A DNA stretch of 64,000 nt from Trichuris trichiura (Eukaryota; Nematoda; Enoplea; Trichinellida; Trichuridae). The translations under genes were made by a program, and so were the position numbers. The notes beneath the pieces were generated by a model. That model made no database searches, had not been told where the DNA came from, and saw only the letters and a list, made by a program, of their open reading frames with translations. The first letter of the stretch is position 1; every line of letters starts with the position of its first letter. The stretch is taken from positions 868,001-932,000 of the forward strand of contig JBAJFE010000062.1 of the NCBI GenBank assembly GCA_037903355.1, written 5' to 3'. Shown piece by piece: positions 1 to 12,147 of the stretch.

Positions 1-149
1 AATAAAATTGTTTATTGTAAGCACGTAATTGGTAAGAAATATTTTCACGTTTATCATTTTCACTTTCTTGCAAGTGAGCGTTGTCACGCATTGTCAAAAC
101 TGCAATTATGACGTTCTTGTCATCATAGGACAAAAAATATGCACGTGAA

Positions 150-222
150 TGCCTCGAGCCGGGATTGAACCGGCGACATTTAGATCTTCAGTCTAACGCT
201 CTCCCTACTGAGCTATCGAGGC
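150..222 (-). tRNA. tRNA-Phe(GAA)
   Basis: On the minus strand this reads as a 73-nt cloverleaf with acceptor GCCTCGA/TCGAGGC, A box TAGCTCAGTAGGGAGA, anticodon GAA and B box GGTTCAATCCC. A T6 run at 132-137 (read on the minus strand) would end pol III transcription. Arm B partner: 51836-51908. Confidence 0.96.
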
Positions 223-3200
223 TGTTTTTGATTAATCTGTTGCCAAATGGTGCATGCGCCGGATCACTTAAAATTCTCATGTACAATAGGAAAGGGCGAT
301 GCCTCTGCATGATTCTGCGTTTTTATTTTTTCTCCGTTGCTACTTTACGACTTTTTTCACCACTGTTTGCACATGAAGCACGCATGAATTCAGAAACTAT
401 TTTTGCAAGTGCCTTCTCTGTGCCTTTTTACACGATATGCTTCTATCCCAGTGATTTCCAAATGGGGTCCCAGGGAAGAATTGGGGATTTAGGGGGTCCG
501 TGGGAGCTTAGAAGGGCATCAGGGAATCCCTGGTAGTCGGTGCCGCGGGACGAGAGCAATCTGCCGTTCAGGATAGTGAGGCAAGGCGACCTGAGGTGAC
601 TCCTGACGACTATCGAGCCGGACGTGGATAAATTAGTAGCACTGCACCATACATAGTCGTCCCACTGAGCTAAGATCGAACGACTGCCGTCTTGCCCTGA
701 GGAAATATTGAATTTAGATTCAGTGTTGCGCAGCCCTGAGAACAGCATCGCAGCCTGACTTACCTGTTGCGCTACCACTGCTAACAGCCCAAAAAATTGA
801 GGAAGAAGAAACCCAGTGCGGCGTTTGTACTCTGAAGGCTCCCCGATCCGCAATTAGCCGGCTTAAGTCCAGCAGTACGAAAAGAACGCCTTCAGTGCCA
901 ACAAAAGAATTAAAGGCGTTAACGGTTTCGAATATCGTTAAGGAGCTTTCGGCGCATACGGCAGCCAGCTTCTTTACTAACCATTTCGCTCTAGTGTAGA
1001 AACAAAATTCAACGTTGACTTCGCAGCGCCATGTTTTCTAGCCATTGATCGCACACACAACTTTCACAGCGCAAAAGATGGGGTCCTACTTGCGGCTGAC
1101 AAGATCCGCAGGTTAACAAGGTTTTTAATGACGACCCGGCTTAACTGTTTTTTCTTTGACATACACGGTAGGCAGCGAAGTCAATTCCACATTCTGCAGG
1201 CTGTTTCAGGTGTTGAACTACTTGTACAAATTCACAACAACGTAACCACAGTAGGCGCACCTGAGGATAACAGAAGCAGGAGAATGACGGGGGGCCCCGG
1301 CATGTTGAAGGTCGCGAAAGAGGGCCCTGGCTCCAAAAAGGTTGGGAAACACTGTTCTATCCAATATCCTTGTTGAATAATAGGCTGAATAATTTTGCTC
1401 ATAATCATGGGGCAACTCCAAATAGTTCGTTTAGTTGTAGTGACTTTTTAAGAAACGAAAGGTATCACAGTAATGTCCCGATTTACAAAGGCTAGTGGGA
1501 ATGGGCAATTTGTTCGTAAAGTGAAACTTCATGATTTTGGGTACTCCTATTATTCAAAATATCAAATGTGTTTGAGCAGACTCGGCTGAAGAGGTAACTG
1601 TTCAGCAGATCGATGAACTGGAAATGAGTCACAAACTTTGATAAGTGACTTTGACATTGCGAAATTAATAGTAATCTAAAAGCCTGTGTAAGTAGCGAAT
1701 AGTGCTAGCGAAGTATTATTCATTCGCTGTGGTCCTGAAGTTAAGGAACCGAAGAATAAGGCTGATGCGAGACAGGATCTTTATTCATTGCTACGACGTC
1801 GTACAGCCGTCAGAACAGCAGAGCAACTATTTCCTACCTGCCTGGACATATGGAACTGAGTCCGTCGTCTGCTTCGTTCGAATTTGATCGCTTGGAAAGA
1901 GTAAGTTATATCTAATTGTTTAAAGTCACGGCTGTTCCAGTCGTATTGTTTCCTATTGAATGCCGTCATTGTCAGGCTTAAGACATTGTGCCCTTTCGAG
2001 GTAAGGTCGGTGATGTTTCGGAATCGTCCCCGCGCTACCAATCATACCAAAAAACATTTTAAAAGGCTTTATTTCTATTTTTGGCAAAGCCTCACCTCCG
2101 TCTGTATGCTTAGGTTCAAAGTGTAGCATTGTATATTTTATTCGTAAGATTTCTTCTTCTTATACTTCTTCTTCATGAGAAGCTGAACCTTTTTGAGCGT
2201 CCTCCTTTGCTTTCCACGTTTAAAGCATCCAGTAACATTTAATTTTGAGTTGCGTAGGACACCACGGTTGCTGGGTTTCAACGAATTTGCTGGTTACTTT
2301 GGGCTCATATCGTTAACCGTTGATGGCACCTGCACGAAAGAAGGAACATAATTTCAGTACGGTCGTACAACAGTGGCAGTTCTAAATAAGGATAAAAAAC
2401 CGCCTATCCGAACTCCTCGGTGCATATATATAGGTTTTTGTCTACGTGAGAGTGAGGAGCGCCTGGAGCGTCCTCGGTCATTATCTAAGTGAACTCGCAC
2501 AGGTTAAGGAATTACCACATGCAAGGATAAGTTCACCCGACTCTTTGTTTAACGCGCAGGCGCAGTCGACTTTGCTGTACGTGGTTCCCAGCATGGAAGC
2601 ATGTGCCTGCAGAGCATGCGTAATGTCTTCTTGTGCATTACTCAACGCAGTTAAGTGACTGCAGAAAGGCCGCGATACGTGCAACTATACGCAGTTTCTT
2701 GCTGGTCATAATTTGCCCTGACACTTGAATTGCAGCAACAAGTATTGCGTTCAAGCAGTTATAACTTTAGGGCAAAGAGCGCGCGCAACAGACAGAAAAG
2801 ATGATTCCATCTTTCCCTTTACTTCCTAACGTCAGGCAATGTCCCCTTTCAGTTTCTTGGGAAAATGAAAGCGCGCGGAAATTTTACTTCCTCGTGACGT
2901 TGAAATTTCTTAAAGCCAAAGTTCACGCTTTGCTTCGGACATTTGGAGACAACTAATTAAGCAAAGAAGAGAATGATAAAGAATTATTAGTTATGAAAGC
3001 TTGAAAAGTTATGTTCGGGGGCTGATGGGAGTAGGTGCCTGCGCGATGTTAGGGATATATTGATGCTTGTACGAAAAGGCTTCCCAAAATAACGCTCCAA
3101 AGAAGCGATGAAAGTTTTGCCTCTTTTAAAAGTCCATCACCTTAAAGCGAGAAGGCGATGCTTTGCGCACAATGTATCTTGCTAGGTAAAATTTAACCTT

Positions 3201-3369
3201 CTAATTGGATCCTGAGGAACGTGATTAAATCTAGTCGAAGTCGATAATGGACGTTAAGTGATTTGAAGTCCAAAATACGTAACAGGTATTATGATCGGTG
3301 TAAAAACCCATAGGATGTCACTTCCCAATGAACGTATTGTAAGTCGAACAAAAGATGTGATTAATAGAT
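223..3369. other. Arm A spacer without recognised gene
   Basis: No recognised gene. It is mirrored in arm B at about 48613-51835. A GC-richer part (about 440-850) has a 136-codon minus frame that is also open at the same length in arm B. Their differences are nearly all amino-acid changing, so coding is doubtful. At 1340-1368 the minus strand resembles a hAT transposon end (cagtgtttcccaacc). A TATATATA run lies at 2425-2432. Confidence 0.6.
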
Positions 3370-3427
3370 TCCCGTGTGGTCTAGTGCTTTCACCCACACG
3401 GCCCGGGTTCGATTCCCGGCACGGGAA
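3370..3427 (+). pseudogene. tRNA-Glu(TTC) with 14-nt internal deletion
   Basis: Both acceptor halves, anticodon TTC and the T arm match the intact tRNA-Glu copies, but the locus is 58 nt instead of 72. The missing 14 nt run from the D loop to the start of the anticodon stem, between short similar sequences (AGTGG and TGTGG). The D arm and half of the anticodon stem are lost, so it cannot fold. The arm B partner at 48541-48612 is intact. Confidence 0.93.
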
Positions 3428-3928
3428 GTCAGCGAACTGAAATATTGACTGTAAATGTGACTGAACTAATTTTTCTTTACAAATACGTGGCAGATTGCGT
3501 ACAGCTCTTTTTGTGTGGTTACATTGATTAGTTTTCGTCACGGTAGTCTGAACTTGAATTTCTTTTCCTTGGCGTCATTCTTTGGTTTTTTGCTAGTCTT
3601 GAGTATTTACCGTTTTATGTAATAAATTGCATAAATGATCTTTCCACCAATTCCGCTTTTAGTTTCAGCAAAATTGATCAATTTTGCGCTTTCTACTTGA
3701 GAATATTGATTATCGAGAAGATAAAATGTTAAATGAAATTCATAACTGTGTCAAGATTTAAGCAAGGATATTCTCATTACCTCGTCTGTGCAGGAAAGCG
3801 TGTTGCTCATATTCGTAGCAGAACTGTTCTGCATCTTCGTCAAGTTGATAGTAAATGTGTCGCTAGCGATGAAATGGAACTGTTATTGGTATAAGACATT
3901 TTCTATTTTGGAGAAGTCAAGATGTTAT

Positions 3929-4000
3929 TGCGTAGACCGGGAGTCGAATCCAGATCGATTGCTTGGAAGGCAACCATGCTAACCGCTACACCATCTACGC
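3929..4000 (-). tRNA. tRNA-Gly(TCC), slightly damaged T arm
   Basis: 72 nt with acceptor GCGTAGA/TCTACGC, A box TAGCGGTTAGCATGG and anticodon TCC. Two changes in the 5' side of the T stem make one G-U pair and one A-C mismatch and alter the B box. The arm B partner 47968-48039 has the intact version. This copy may be weakly active. Confidence 0.85.
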
Positions 4001-5093
4001 GTTGCCAGTAGATCAACCGTTTTGGAGAAGTTGTCGACCAAAGCAGTTCAATAGAGTACATGTATTTCAACTGCAATCGGAACAGCGCTAACATAACAAT
4101 GCGAACTATGACCGGGCATCGCTTTTCTGAGTCTAAAAGCATTGGAAAATGGGCGCATAATTGTCCTTCACGCAGAACTTGTTCATAAGGTGTAGACTGG
4201 TTCATAGTCAACGCGCCATTCTCACATCAGATTATCTCTCCCTCAGCTTCTCAGGTCACCCTCTCGTTTTCCTTTCTGCCGTCTGATGTCAAATGTAACC
4301 TTTTTCATCAAAAGACAACAATAAGAAATAAAATCATGTTCCCGCTCAGCAAGTATAATGTCAATAATGTGCTGCGAATGCGCTGACAGTCCTACACAGT
4401 CGCTTTCTCGCTGACATAGAGATTTACGCACTCGTTACGAAATGCTATGTACTCAATGTTGAACATGTACCAAAATGAAGGCACGCACTGAAGTCTCTTT
4501 TCTTCTGTAAAAGGATTGTTTTATCGTCAATGATCATTTCGCGACTGACTTTCTCAAGCTTTATAGAACGTCAGAAGCTCACTATTCTGACCTTTGTCTC
4601 AGTGAGCAATTGCACCTATAGAGTTAGAATGTTAAAACTTCTACTGAATGAGGCCTACGTGACCAGTGCGAGCTGTTTGCTGATAATACTAATAGCTTTG
4701 TTTTACTTTGGTTTTGTTGTATTAAACAATTACTCGTTGCATGCCCATTTTGCCCTTCTGTAACTGTTTACTTTCTGTAGTCTTCAAAGCTCCCGCAACC
4801 GACCCTTTGAGATTCCAACGCATTTTCATAGTTCTGCAATGGTAGATTCACCCCAACTGTTCATATGCCCAACTTTGTTCAAACTCTGTTGCGAACAAAG
4901 AGAAATAAATTGCTACTATAACTCCGCGAAGTTTAACGAAGGCGGCATGTTTTGTTACTGTATTATTACTTGAAAGACATGTGATAATCAAGGATAGCGT
5001 AGCCGGCGATTATTTTGTCCTTCAATTGGAAAAAGTGAAGAATTACTTGTTTAATAAAAGTAAATGTAAATTATTACACTAGCTTTCTCATTT

Positions 5094-5166
5094 CGCCCGC
5101 GCAGGGGGTCGAACCCTGGACATTTAGGTTAAAAGCCTAACGCTCTACCGACTGAGCTACACGGGC
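5094..5166 (-). tRNA. tRNA-Lys(TTT)
   Basis: 73 nt on the minus strand, acceptor GCCCGTG/CGCGGGC with discriminator G, A box TAGCTCAGTCGGTAGA, anticodon TTT and B box GGTTCGACCCC. All stems close. Arm B partner: 46810-46882, same GCCCGTG acceptor variant. Other Lys copies here use GCCCATG. Confidence 0.96.
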
Positions 5167-6713
5167 AGTTAGTGCTTGAGAGAGTAGAAATTTAATGGGC
5201 ATTAACGAATTGGGAACAGGACGAAGGAACATTTCAGACGATAAGGATTCAGTTGCTTGTCACCAGGGTATGACCATAAGTTCGTTATTACGTTTGGTTT
5301 CCAACAAAAAGCTCAGCTAGTTAGACCATTCATGCCATTGTTCCAAAAGAACGCATGTGTTCCAGCGCTGCTCACGGATAGTCGTCTTGAGAAACTTCGA
5401 ACTACACGCTTTCCAGTAAAACCTCCGGTCTACATTGAAGACCAGGGTTTTCGTCGCCGTTCTTTGTCAGCCTAGACCATTTTATCAATTCCTGCTTTAT
5501 TAGGCTAAATCCGCGTGTGCTCTGACTACCCCACGGTGACCAGCGCCCAGATAACAATTCGCAGCAACACGTGGAGATGCAAGAAATCTCAAACAGTTTC
5601 GGCAAGCCGTTCAGTTCAGAATGGCTACCCACTGCAGCTCTTTCCCTCATTTTTTCAATCTGCCTGTGTACCTGGCCAGACTATTGCACCTTGTACTGTT
5701 ACTTTTTCTAGCCAACGTTAGAGTCAGGCTTGTCGAACCGAAAGCTCCGGAGGATCAAGGAAGATAGATTATCCCCATCAGAGCCACCATTGAACTCAAT
5801 TTTTTGACTGGTCAGTTATTCAAGCGCGGACCAAATGCTTTGCCAGTTCGTCAGAAGGCGCTTTACAGTGCAGAAATAGGCGCAAAATACCGTACGAAAT
5901 ATATGAAGCTTTACGTGTTAGCATATTGCTTACAACTTTTCCGCCGTCTATAAATTGCCCAGTTAGTCTACACAAAGACTAATTACCTGTAAAATACAAA
6001 AAAGTTTTATTTCACTTAACACGTCCGGAAAAACATCAAATGTGTTTGACATTCTGGTTGGCACTATAAAACGCGCCCGCAAAAACTACAAGCAGCAGCT
6101 TGTAACTGCTCTACCCAGCTGTTTCTCCTGCATTGCAGTAATGAACAAAACTTTATGCAGATGAATGTGTGAAGGCTTTTCAATAGTTACAAGCTCAATG
6201 CTTTCATGAAGGCTTACCGTGTTCGAAGGTCGCCGTATAAGACAGAAGTTCATGTTTTTCAGCATTACACGCTGTATTGTTGAACAGAAGTAGTTATTCT
6301 GATTGGGAATGCTTAAGCACTGTTAAGGTCAAAAGCATGCACACTTGGAGGCAACTGTTTGAGCAAATAAGAGCCTGTGAAAGTGGATTGCGCATTACAA
6401 AAAGCTATCTTGAGCATAGTGAAACTTATCCTAAAAGCGTTCCTAAAATATGAATCGAACGGAGCGATAATGTTCCATCACTTTTGGAAATCTTCCAAAG
6501 AAAAGAAAAAACTAAAGTTTTTCGCAAGTTGACTCTTGGCAAATGAGCTTTAACATTCCCACAGGACACTGAAAAATGTAATTAAACTTCGCTGAACGAC
6601 GAAAAGAAATTCAAAGTTCCAAGATTTGAAAAACTCGCTTCCAGAATAGGTAGTATGTTTGGTATCAGAATTAGGATATTGCCGACTTGTACTCAATAAC
6701 AATACGTAATTGC
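5167..6713. other. Spacer with old hammerhead-like remnant and a duplicated segment
   Basis: Near 5710-5750 the sequence ends in CGAAAGCTCCGG, like the 3' side of the hammerhead motifs elsewhere in the window, but the CTGANGA box is gone. The same remnant is in arm B (about 46250-46290), so it predates the arms' duplication. From about 5795 onward the DNA matches 31130-32160 in direct orientation, including the downstream tRNA-Glu. No supported protein gene. Confidence 0.55.
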
Positions 6714-6785
6714 TCCCGTGTGGTCTAGTGGCTAGGATTTGTGGCTTTCACCCACACGGCCCGGGTTCGATTCCCGGCACGGGAA
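6714..6785 (+). tRNA. tRNA-Glu(TTC)
   Basis: 72-nt cloverleaf, acceptor TCCCGTG/CACGGGA, A box TGGTCTAGTGGCTAGGA, anticodon TTC in loop CTTTCAC and B box GGTTCGATTCC. Partners: 45222-45293 in arm B (inverted) and 32077-32148 (direct). Confidence 0.97.
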
Positions 6786-7294
6786 GTCTGCGAATTGAAT
6801 ACTAGCAGCGAATGCGATTGAACTCGACTGTATTCACAAATACAAATTCACACTGCGTCCAGATTTTTACAGTAATTAAGTTTGTCAAAATTCATGATTC
6901 GTTCGTCTTATTATGAACGTCCCTTCGCTGGCATTGTAACATGGAAAATTGATCGATTCATACTATACTCTTACGATGCCTATGAGAAATAAAATTTTCT
7001 CCATTTCTGTAATTCACTGTTTAAATCATCTTGCATCTATTACGTTATTATTTTTAGCATAATCGACCAACCTAACTGTCGCCTTAACTTGAGAATGTTG
7101 CTTAGCGAAAGGATAACCAATGAAAGTCGCTGCTCTCCTTCTAAATTTAGACATACATATCCTCACTACCTTCTTCTACTCACATATGGCGCACAACTGT
7201 TCAGTTCCTTATTCAATGGATCATAAGTGCGTGCCTCTTAACAAGAAACAACTATCAGTGCTATGATACTGTTTTAGAGGATTCAAAATGTTAT

Positions 7295-7364
7295 TGCGTA
7301 GACCGGTCGAACCCGGATCGACTGCTTGGAAGGCAGCCATGCTAACTCCTACACTGTCTGCGTG
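7295..7364 (-). pseudogene. tRNA-Gly(TCC) pseudogene, 3-nt loss in T arm
   Basis: Most of a tRNA-Gly is present with anticodon TCC, but three bases are missing from the 3' side of the T stem, so the T arm cannot close. The acceptor and D arm also carry changes. The arm B partner 44641-44709 lacks the same three bases, so the damage came before the duplication that made the arms. Confidence 0.9.
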
Positions 7365-8019
7365 CTAGAAAACGCTTCCTGTCACAGAAGGAATGGTTAG
7401 CAGATTATACGCATGTTCTATGACCGATAAGATACGAAGAATCTTAACAGACTAGGACACAGCAGGACTTTCTTCCTGAGTATGCAACTTCTAAGTTTCT
7501 CTCAGATAATGAAGAGCGACTTTAAACATATCCCACTAATTAACCAGTAAACCGAACTCGCTCTCCTGTTTATTACTAACAATGCTTCAAGTTATTTCTG
7601 GCCTGCTTAGAATTACTGTTCTATCACGAACTTTAGCAACACCTTGCAAAATCGTTTTGACGAATTTCAGCAAGAGTCTAGCTAACAGTCCTTTGGGTGG
7701 GCAACTCATACAACACATTTGAAAGCTCCTCAGTAATTTGTCTAAAATGCAAAGCGTGACAATCCAGAAAAAAGTAGATTTTAATTAGCCTTTAATTCTA
7801 TTTATTCTTCGCAGCGATGGTTAACATTTTTTTGAGGGTGGTTTAGGAAACTACAAGTCAAAAGCGATGTTAACTGGGAAGCAAATTTACGCGGTACGCT
7901 CTAAACGGAAGATGACGTTCTTAAACTGAATCACTTAAAGTATTATTGACTCCGGAATCCATAACGTCAATGTCACGGAAACCACGCTATTTGTAAAGGA
8001 GCTAAACCCGATGCTTTCA

Positions 8020-8091
8020 GGGTTAGTGGTCTAGTGGTATGATTCTCGCTTAGGGTGCGAGAGGTCCGGGGTTCAATTCCCCGCTAACCCC
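8020..8091 (+). tRNA. tRNA-Pro(AGG)
   Basis: 72 nt, acceptor GGGTTAG/CTAACCC with discriminator C, A box TGGTCTAGTGGTATGA, anticodon AGG (read as IGG) and B box GGTTCAATTCC. Arm B partner 43913-43984. Further copies at 30534-30605 and 56886-56957. Confidence 0.97.
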
Positions 8092-8682
8092 AGTGGCACT
8101 TCCGCTTTGTGTAGCCCCTTCCAAATCCTAAAATGAAACTAATCCTCAGTATTAACGACTAAACTTTTTATTTGTGCAACTGGTTGCACAAGTCTAATCT
8201 CGTAAGCATTACACAGCATTTCCCTGAAGCTGTGAAGAAAAGAGGCAGACCTCCCATTCGACATACATTCATTCTGTGAAGAAAACAGAGCACTACTAAA
8301 TGTGAATAGATGCAGCGAAAGTGAAACGTTCTATAAAGGTTAACACAGGCGTCAGCTAGACGGCATCTCCACCTCGCTGACGATAGAGCAATAATAGCAG
8401 CCGATGACAGAGAAACATCAAGAGCGTCTCTCCTAAAATAACGGTAGCTGTTTCGTCAAGATATAGAGTATCCTACGTGGCTGAAATTACGCATTGCAAT
8501 GCTAAGTCAACCAAATTACACAAGGGACAGAACGGGATTAATATCTAATAAAACATGGATGGACAAAAGTGAAATTAAAGCGGATAAAAAGTGTGATGAC
8601 GTCATTTTACGTGAGCTATGCCGCTGACAACTAATAGTTAATATGTTTTTCAGCATTCTTCCTTTATGTTTCAGTACATCGG

Positions 8683-8754
8683 TTCCCGTGCCGGGAATCG
8701 AACCCGGGCCGTGTGGGTGAAAGCCACGAATCCTTGCCACTAGACCACACGGGA
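8683..8754 (-). tRNA. tRNA-Glu(TTC), minor changes
   Basis: 72 nt on the minus strand with the TCCCGTG acceptor and anticodon TTC. One base of the D loop differs, and a T-to-C change at the first anticodon-stem position makes a C-A mismatch. The mirrored copy 43252-43323 is free of both. Probably still foldable. Confidence 0.88.
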
Positions 8755-9912
8755 GCACGGAATGCCGCTTCAGAATAAATTTCACGTACGAAATTTTATG
8801 ATATCTAGAATCCAAATTTCACGCTTAAGTTCGATAGAGCAGGTTAGCTTCTTGCAGCACTTCTGTGACACATCGAGTCTTAAGGATTCAAGCTATAAAC
8901 CTGTAGACAATTTCACATTCAGACTGCATCGAAAAGACAGTCTAGCTCCACTTCTGCTGGGAAGTCCTTCACGACAGCTGCCACATCCGTCGATGTACAA
9001 GAACTGCGTCGCAAATTATCAAGCGCTATTATAATAATGCACTATTTCTAAGGACAACTGCTTGCAATTGTGAAATGTTAACATTTGTTAAATTCAAAGT
9101 GACCCCTTCCATCTGAGGGAGTAAAATTATTTCTGTTCTATAACAAAACCTGTGACAGGCAAAAGCAAACACTTGTAACTAACGGTAGACGATCAGAACT
9201 TCACAGGTATTTGTAGACAGTGTAGCTTGAAAGCAGTGGGTGTTTGTGAGATCATGAAAAAATGGGCTTTTTATTCATTGCTCCTACGAAAACAGTATCA
9301 TAACCCGCCCACAAGCTGTAACTTTTAACGCACGATTAATTCTTCCTTGAAAACACACTTTGGTGGCACCTCTGAAGCTGCGTGAACACATTGCGCTGTC
9401 ACGTATACAAAACAGTTTAATGTTCCTGCTGAAGAGATGAGAGGGGAAGGCCAGAGCCTTCGGAATTCTTCTACTTCAATCGTCGGCGAAAAGTCGTAAA
9501 GCACACGCGGCGTGACCGTTACAACGTTTTGGTGACTTCGGTATTTCTCTTAACGGAGACCCAGTTGCGTACCTGCGTCAGCCCCGCTGAAAAGCGCACA
9601 GTTTTACAAATATCATTCCTCTCCTGAATGACAAACGCTCAAGAGGAGAACATTGCTCGACTCGTCCAGCTATGTTCATGTAATTCACGGAACAAAAATA
9701 TCTCCCTGGTGACATTTCTGAGAAAGCAGCTTTTGAAGTGTCGCAAAGGACTGGCGGAATTAGAAATGTTTCGAGGGCAGAAATGCAGCAAGTATAACAA
9801 TAGGCTTTGATGTAAAACATTCGTGCATAATTATGCACGGTTTACTTCACCGCACTGCGGGAAAACGTGTATTGCAGCATGACGGTGTTGGATACAGGTA
9901 TAACAAACTTGT
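8755..9912. other. Glu-Phe spacer, three copies
   Basis: No convincing gene. The stretch is mirrored at 42131-43251 and repeated at 55016-56226. Short frames such as 9578-9838 (minus) recur in the other copies, but no domain is recognised. I treat them as chance frames carried along by duplication. Confidence 0.5.
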
Positions 9913-9985
9913 GCCTCGATAGCTCAGTAGGGAGAGCGTTAGACTGAAGATCTAAATGTCGCCGGTTCAATCCCGGCTCGAGGCA
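9913..9985 (+). tRNA. tRNA-Phe(GAA)
   Basis: 73 nt, same sequence type as the other Phe copies: acceptor GCCTCGA/TCGAGGC, anticodon GAA, intact A and B boxes. Arm B partner 42058-42130. A neighbour tRNA-Gly lies 278 nt downstream on the other strand, and this spacing is kept in the copies. Confidence 0.97.
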
Positions 9986-10263
9986 AACCTAAGATAACTT
10001 TATGCTGCCCTCTACATACAACATTAATGTTACGATGGTAGTGCAGAACACTACTTGCAAAGGTGAAAGAATGAGTGCCCATTCTGACTTTTGTATTTCC
10101 GATTAAGGGACCATTCGAGTTCATAAATTAAGAAAATTTACGCGACAACGTCGAACTTGCCCCAGTGCATGTTAAATCAGTTAAAGTGGCAAAATTCAGA
10201 TTCAATTTATTGTAGGGACGGACTGAAACAAACAGTATTACCTGAAAAGTGCTGAATACATAC

Positions 10264-10335
10264 TGCGTATACCGGGAGTCGAACCTGGATCGATTGCTTG
10301 GAAGGCAACCATGCTAACCGCTACACCATCTACGC
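10264..10335 (-). tRNA. tRNA-Gly(TCC), two stem mismatches
   Basis: 72 nt with anticodon TCC and complete A and B boxes. One acceptor pair (6-67, G-A) and one T-stem pair (A-C) are broken compared with the arm B partner 41708-41779, which is clean. It may be an early pseudogene. Confidence 0.82.
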
Positions 10336-10630
10336 GCTCTGTTGGAATTCTTGTAGAGTTTCTTCGCACACGAATTAGGGATGGATTATTTTCGTTAGGG
10401 GTGCAAGAGAACGCTATCTCTGCCTGATTACAAAAGGCGTATGGGAGAACCATGTAAGCACATTTACCTTTGGGAGAAAAGCTTTTTCTCACTGATTATC
10501 TCAAGCACAATCGATTCCATGTTGGCAACGTGTGGGACTACTGACGGGATTGAAGTTGTGAAAACGTCTGTTAGGTCAAGCGTGTTAACTTTCTACCCGA
10601 TCATCAGTCATGTTAGAGACAAGGGAACGC

Positions 10631-10702
10631 GGGTTAGTGGTCTAGTGGTATGATTCTCGCTTTGGGTGCGAGAGGTCCGGGGTTCGATTCCCCGCTAACC
10701 CC
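10631..10702 (+). tRNA. tRNA-Pro(TGG)
   Basis: 72 nt, acceptor GGGTTAG/CTAACCC, anticodon TGG and B box GGTTCGATTCC. A T4 run at 10728-10731 could end transcription. Arm B partner 41341-41412. Copies also at 24555, 33040 and 54226. Confidence 0.97.
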
Positions 10703-11430
10703 TATCCCAGAAGAATCTGTTCAACTGTTTTACAGCACTCTTAAATTACTTCACATTTACCCGAAGCATTGTACTGTGTTTGTCATCTTAGTCCAAGAAT
10801 ACGTCAAACCTAGTTGTTTATTAGTGTGAACAAGAAATGGCGTTCCCAGCAAATTATAGAAGCAATTCTGCGACACCACGGATGCCATGCTAATTGAAGA
10901 ACAATCACATATGGCGTATTGTCAGCTATACAAGAAATATGTAAATGAAAATGAATGTGTCAAGGACTTTTCTTTCTCCGCGGGATGCCCAGGATTGGAT
11001 CTCGTGTAAAATAACTTGATTCGTTTGATGCTTTGAAAATGCGTCAGCTGTCACTTTTTGACCTGAAGACATTTAGAACACGACGCTGAAAGTCTTCGAG
11101 AAAATCGACAGCGAGGCAAAAGAAGACATTTCTGAGGCGACCTCAAAACTTATTTATTTATTTCGTTTTGCAAATGCATGCGAACAGTGTTAGCTTGCTA
11201 TGTAAGGCACTCGTACATCAGTGCACATGAACATAGGGTCTGCAGTAAAAGGTATAAAGGTTTTTAAATCTGAAGTAAATGATGAGTCCGTCTTTTTAGT
11301 AGAGTACAATATGAGAACCAGACATAGCATGCTATATTGCTGCGATGAAACGAGTTCACGGTTTTTTCAAACAAGACAACGTGCACATGCACCCAACTAT
11401 GTCTGAATTTTTCTCTTGTCAGTGAAACGT
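10703..11430. repeat. Pro-Lys spacer duplicated at 33.1 kb and 53.6 kb
   Basis: This spacer matches 33112-33830 in direct orientation, and 40613-41340 and 53580-54225 in inverted orientation. Small reading frames (for example 11221-11406) follow the copies but are broken differently in each. No gene is claimed. Confidence 0.7.
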
Positions 11431-11503
11431 GCCCATGTAGCTCAGTCGGTAGAGCGTTAGGCTTTTAACCTAAATGTCCAGGGTTCGACCCCCTGCGTGG
11501 GCG
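11431..11503 (+). tRNA. tRNA-Lys(TTT)
   Basis: 73 nt, acceptor GCCCATG/CGTGGGC with discriminator G, A box TAGCTCAGTCGGTAGA, anticodon TTT, B box GGTTCGACCCC. Arm B partner 40540-40612. Confidence 0.97.
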
Positions 11504-12078
11504 CTGATAAAACAAACAATCTATTGACGGAATTTGGTATACTGTATAAAAACTTATTAACGGTACTGTATCTTCACGAGGGTACTATGAACAATTAATC
11601 AAAGTGGAATGGCCAGTTCATGAAAAAAAAACTTCGTTTCTGATCACATGAGCGTTAATATTTATGCCAAGTAAACATAACCTTTCCAAATGCTCATGAG
11701 AGCTTAGCAGGGATCTTATTAAGGGGTCATTAAAGATAGGTTGCTTATAACCAAAACATTCACCTGATAATCATTAAGTCATTGACGAGTACATGTTTGG
11801 TAACAACCGTTTAGGTCTTTATGGCCAGAAGTATTAGATCGTGTTGAATCTGTTTTCTTGACTACGAACGATGATTCCACCCTCTCCGTCTAATTATCGA
11901 GGCGTTGACGATAGAATTAGCTGCGCGCTGCAACAAAAACTTTCTATTGCAAAAAAAGTTGTCGAACGTCACCTAACGTCTTTTCGCCAAGAAAAGTGAA
12001 TAAGCTAAACGAAATAAACTTGACTTAAAGTGATACTAGTTTGCTCATTAAAGGGTTCTGCGCAACAATGTTTACAAC

Positions 12079-12147
12079 GCGTAGATGGTGTTGCGGTTAG
12101 CATGGTTGCCTTCCAAGCAATCGAATCGGGTTCGACTCCTCCTCTTT
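12079..12147 (+). pseudogene. tRNA-Gly(TCC) pseudogene with lost 3' end
   Basis: The 5' half through the B box matches tRNA-Gly, with anticodon TCC, but the 3' side of the T stem and the acceptor are replaced by unrelated sequence (TCCTCCTCTTTG). The arm B partner at 39901-39966 is also degenerate, so the gene was probably dead before the arms formed. Confidence 0.88.

Noticed and set aside
1299..1370. Third hAT MITE
   Set aside because: One end (cagtgtttcccaacc, minus strand) looks right, but I found no matching second end or 8-bp duplication; it is noted only as a hAT-like end.
2425..2658. TATATATA followed by a 70-codon frame kept in both arms (also 49320-49532)
   Set aside because: The ATG lies only about 14 bases after the TATA run, upstream of where transcription would start, and the differences between the two copies mostly change amino acids.
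5402..5721. Conserved frame pair 5402-5650 (minus) and 46351-46659 (plus)
   Set aside because: The frames differ in length and end, the changes mostly alter amino acids, and no domain is recognised; likely old repeat sequence.
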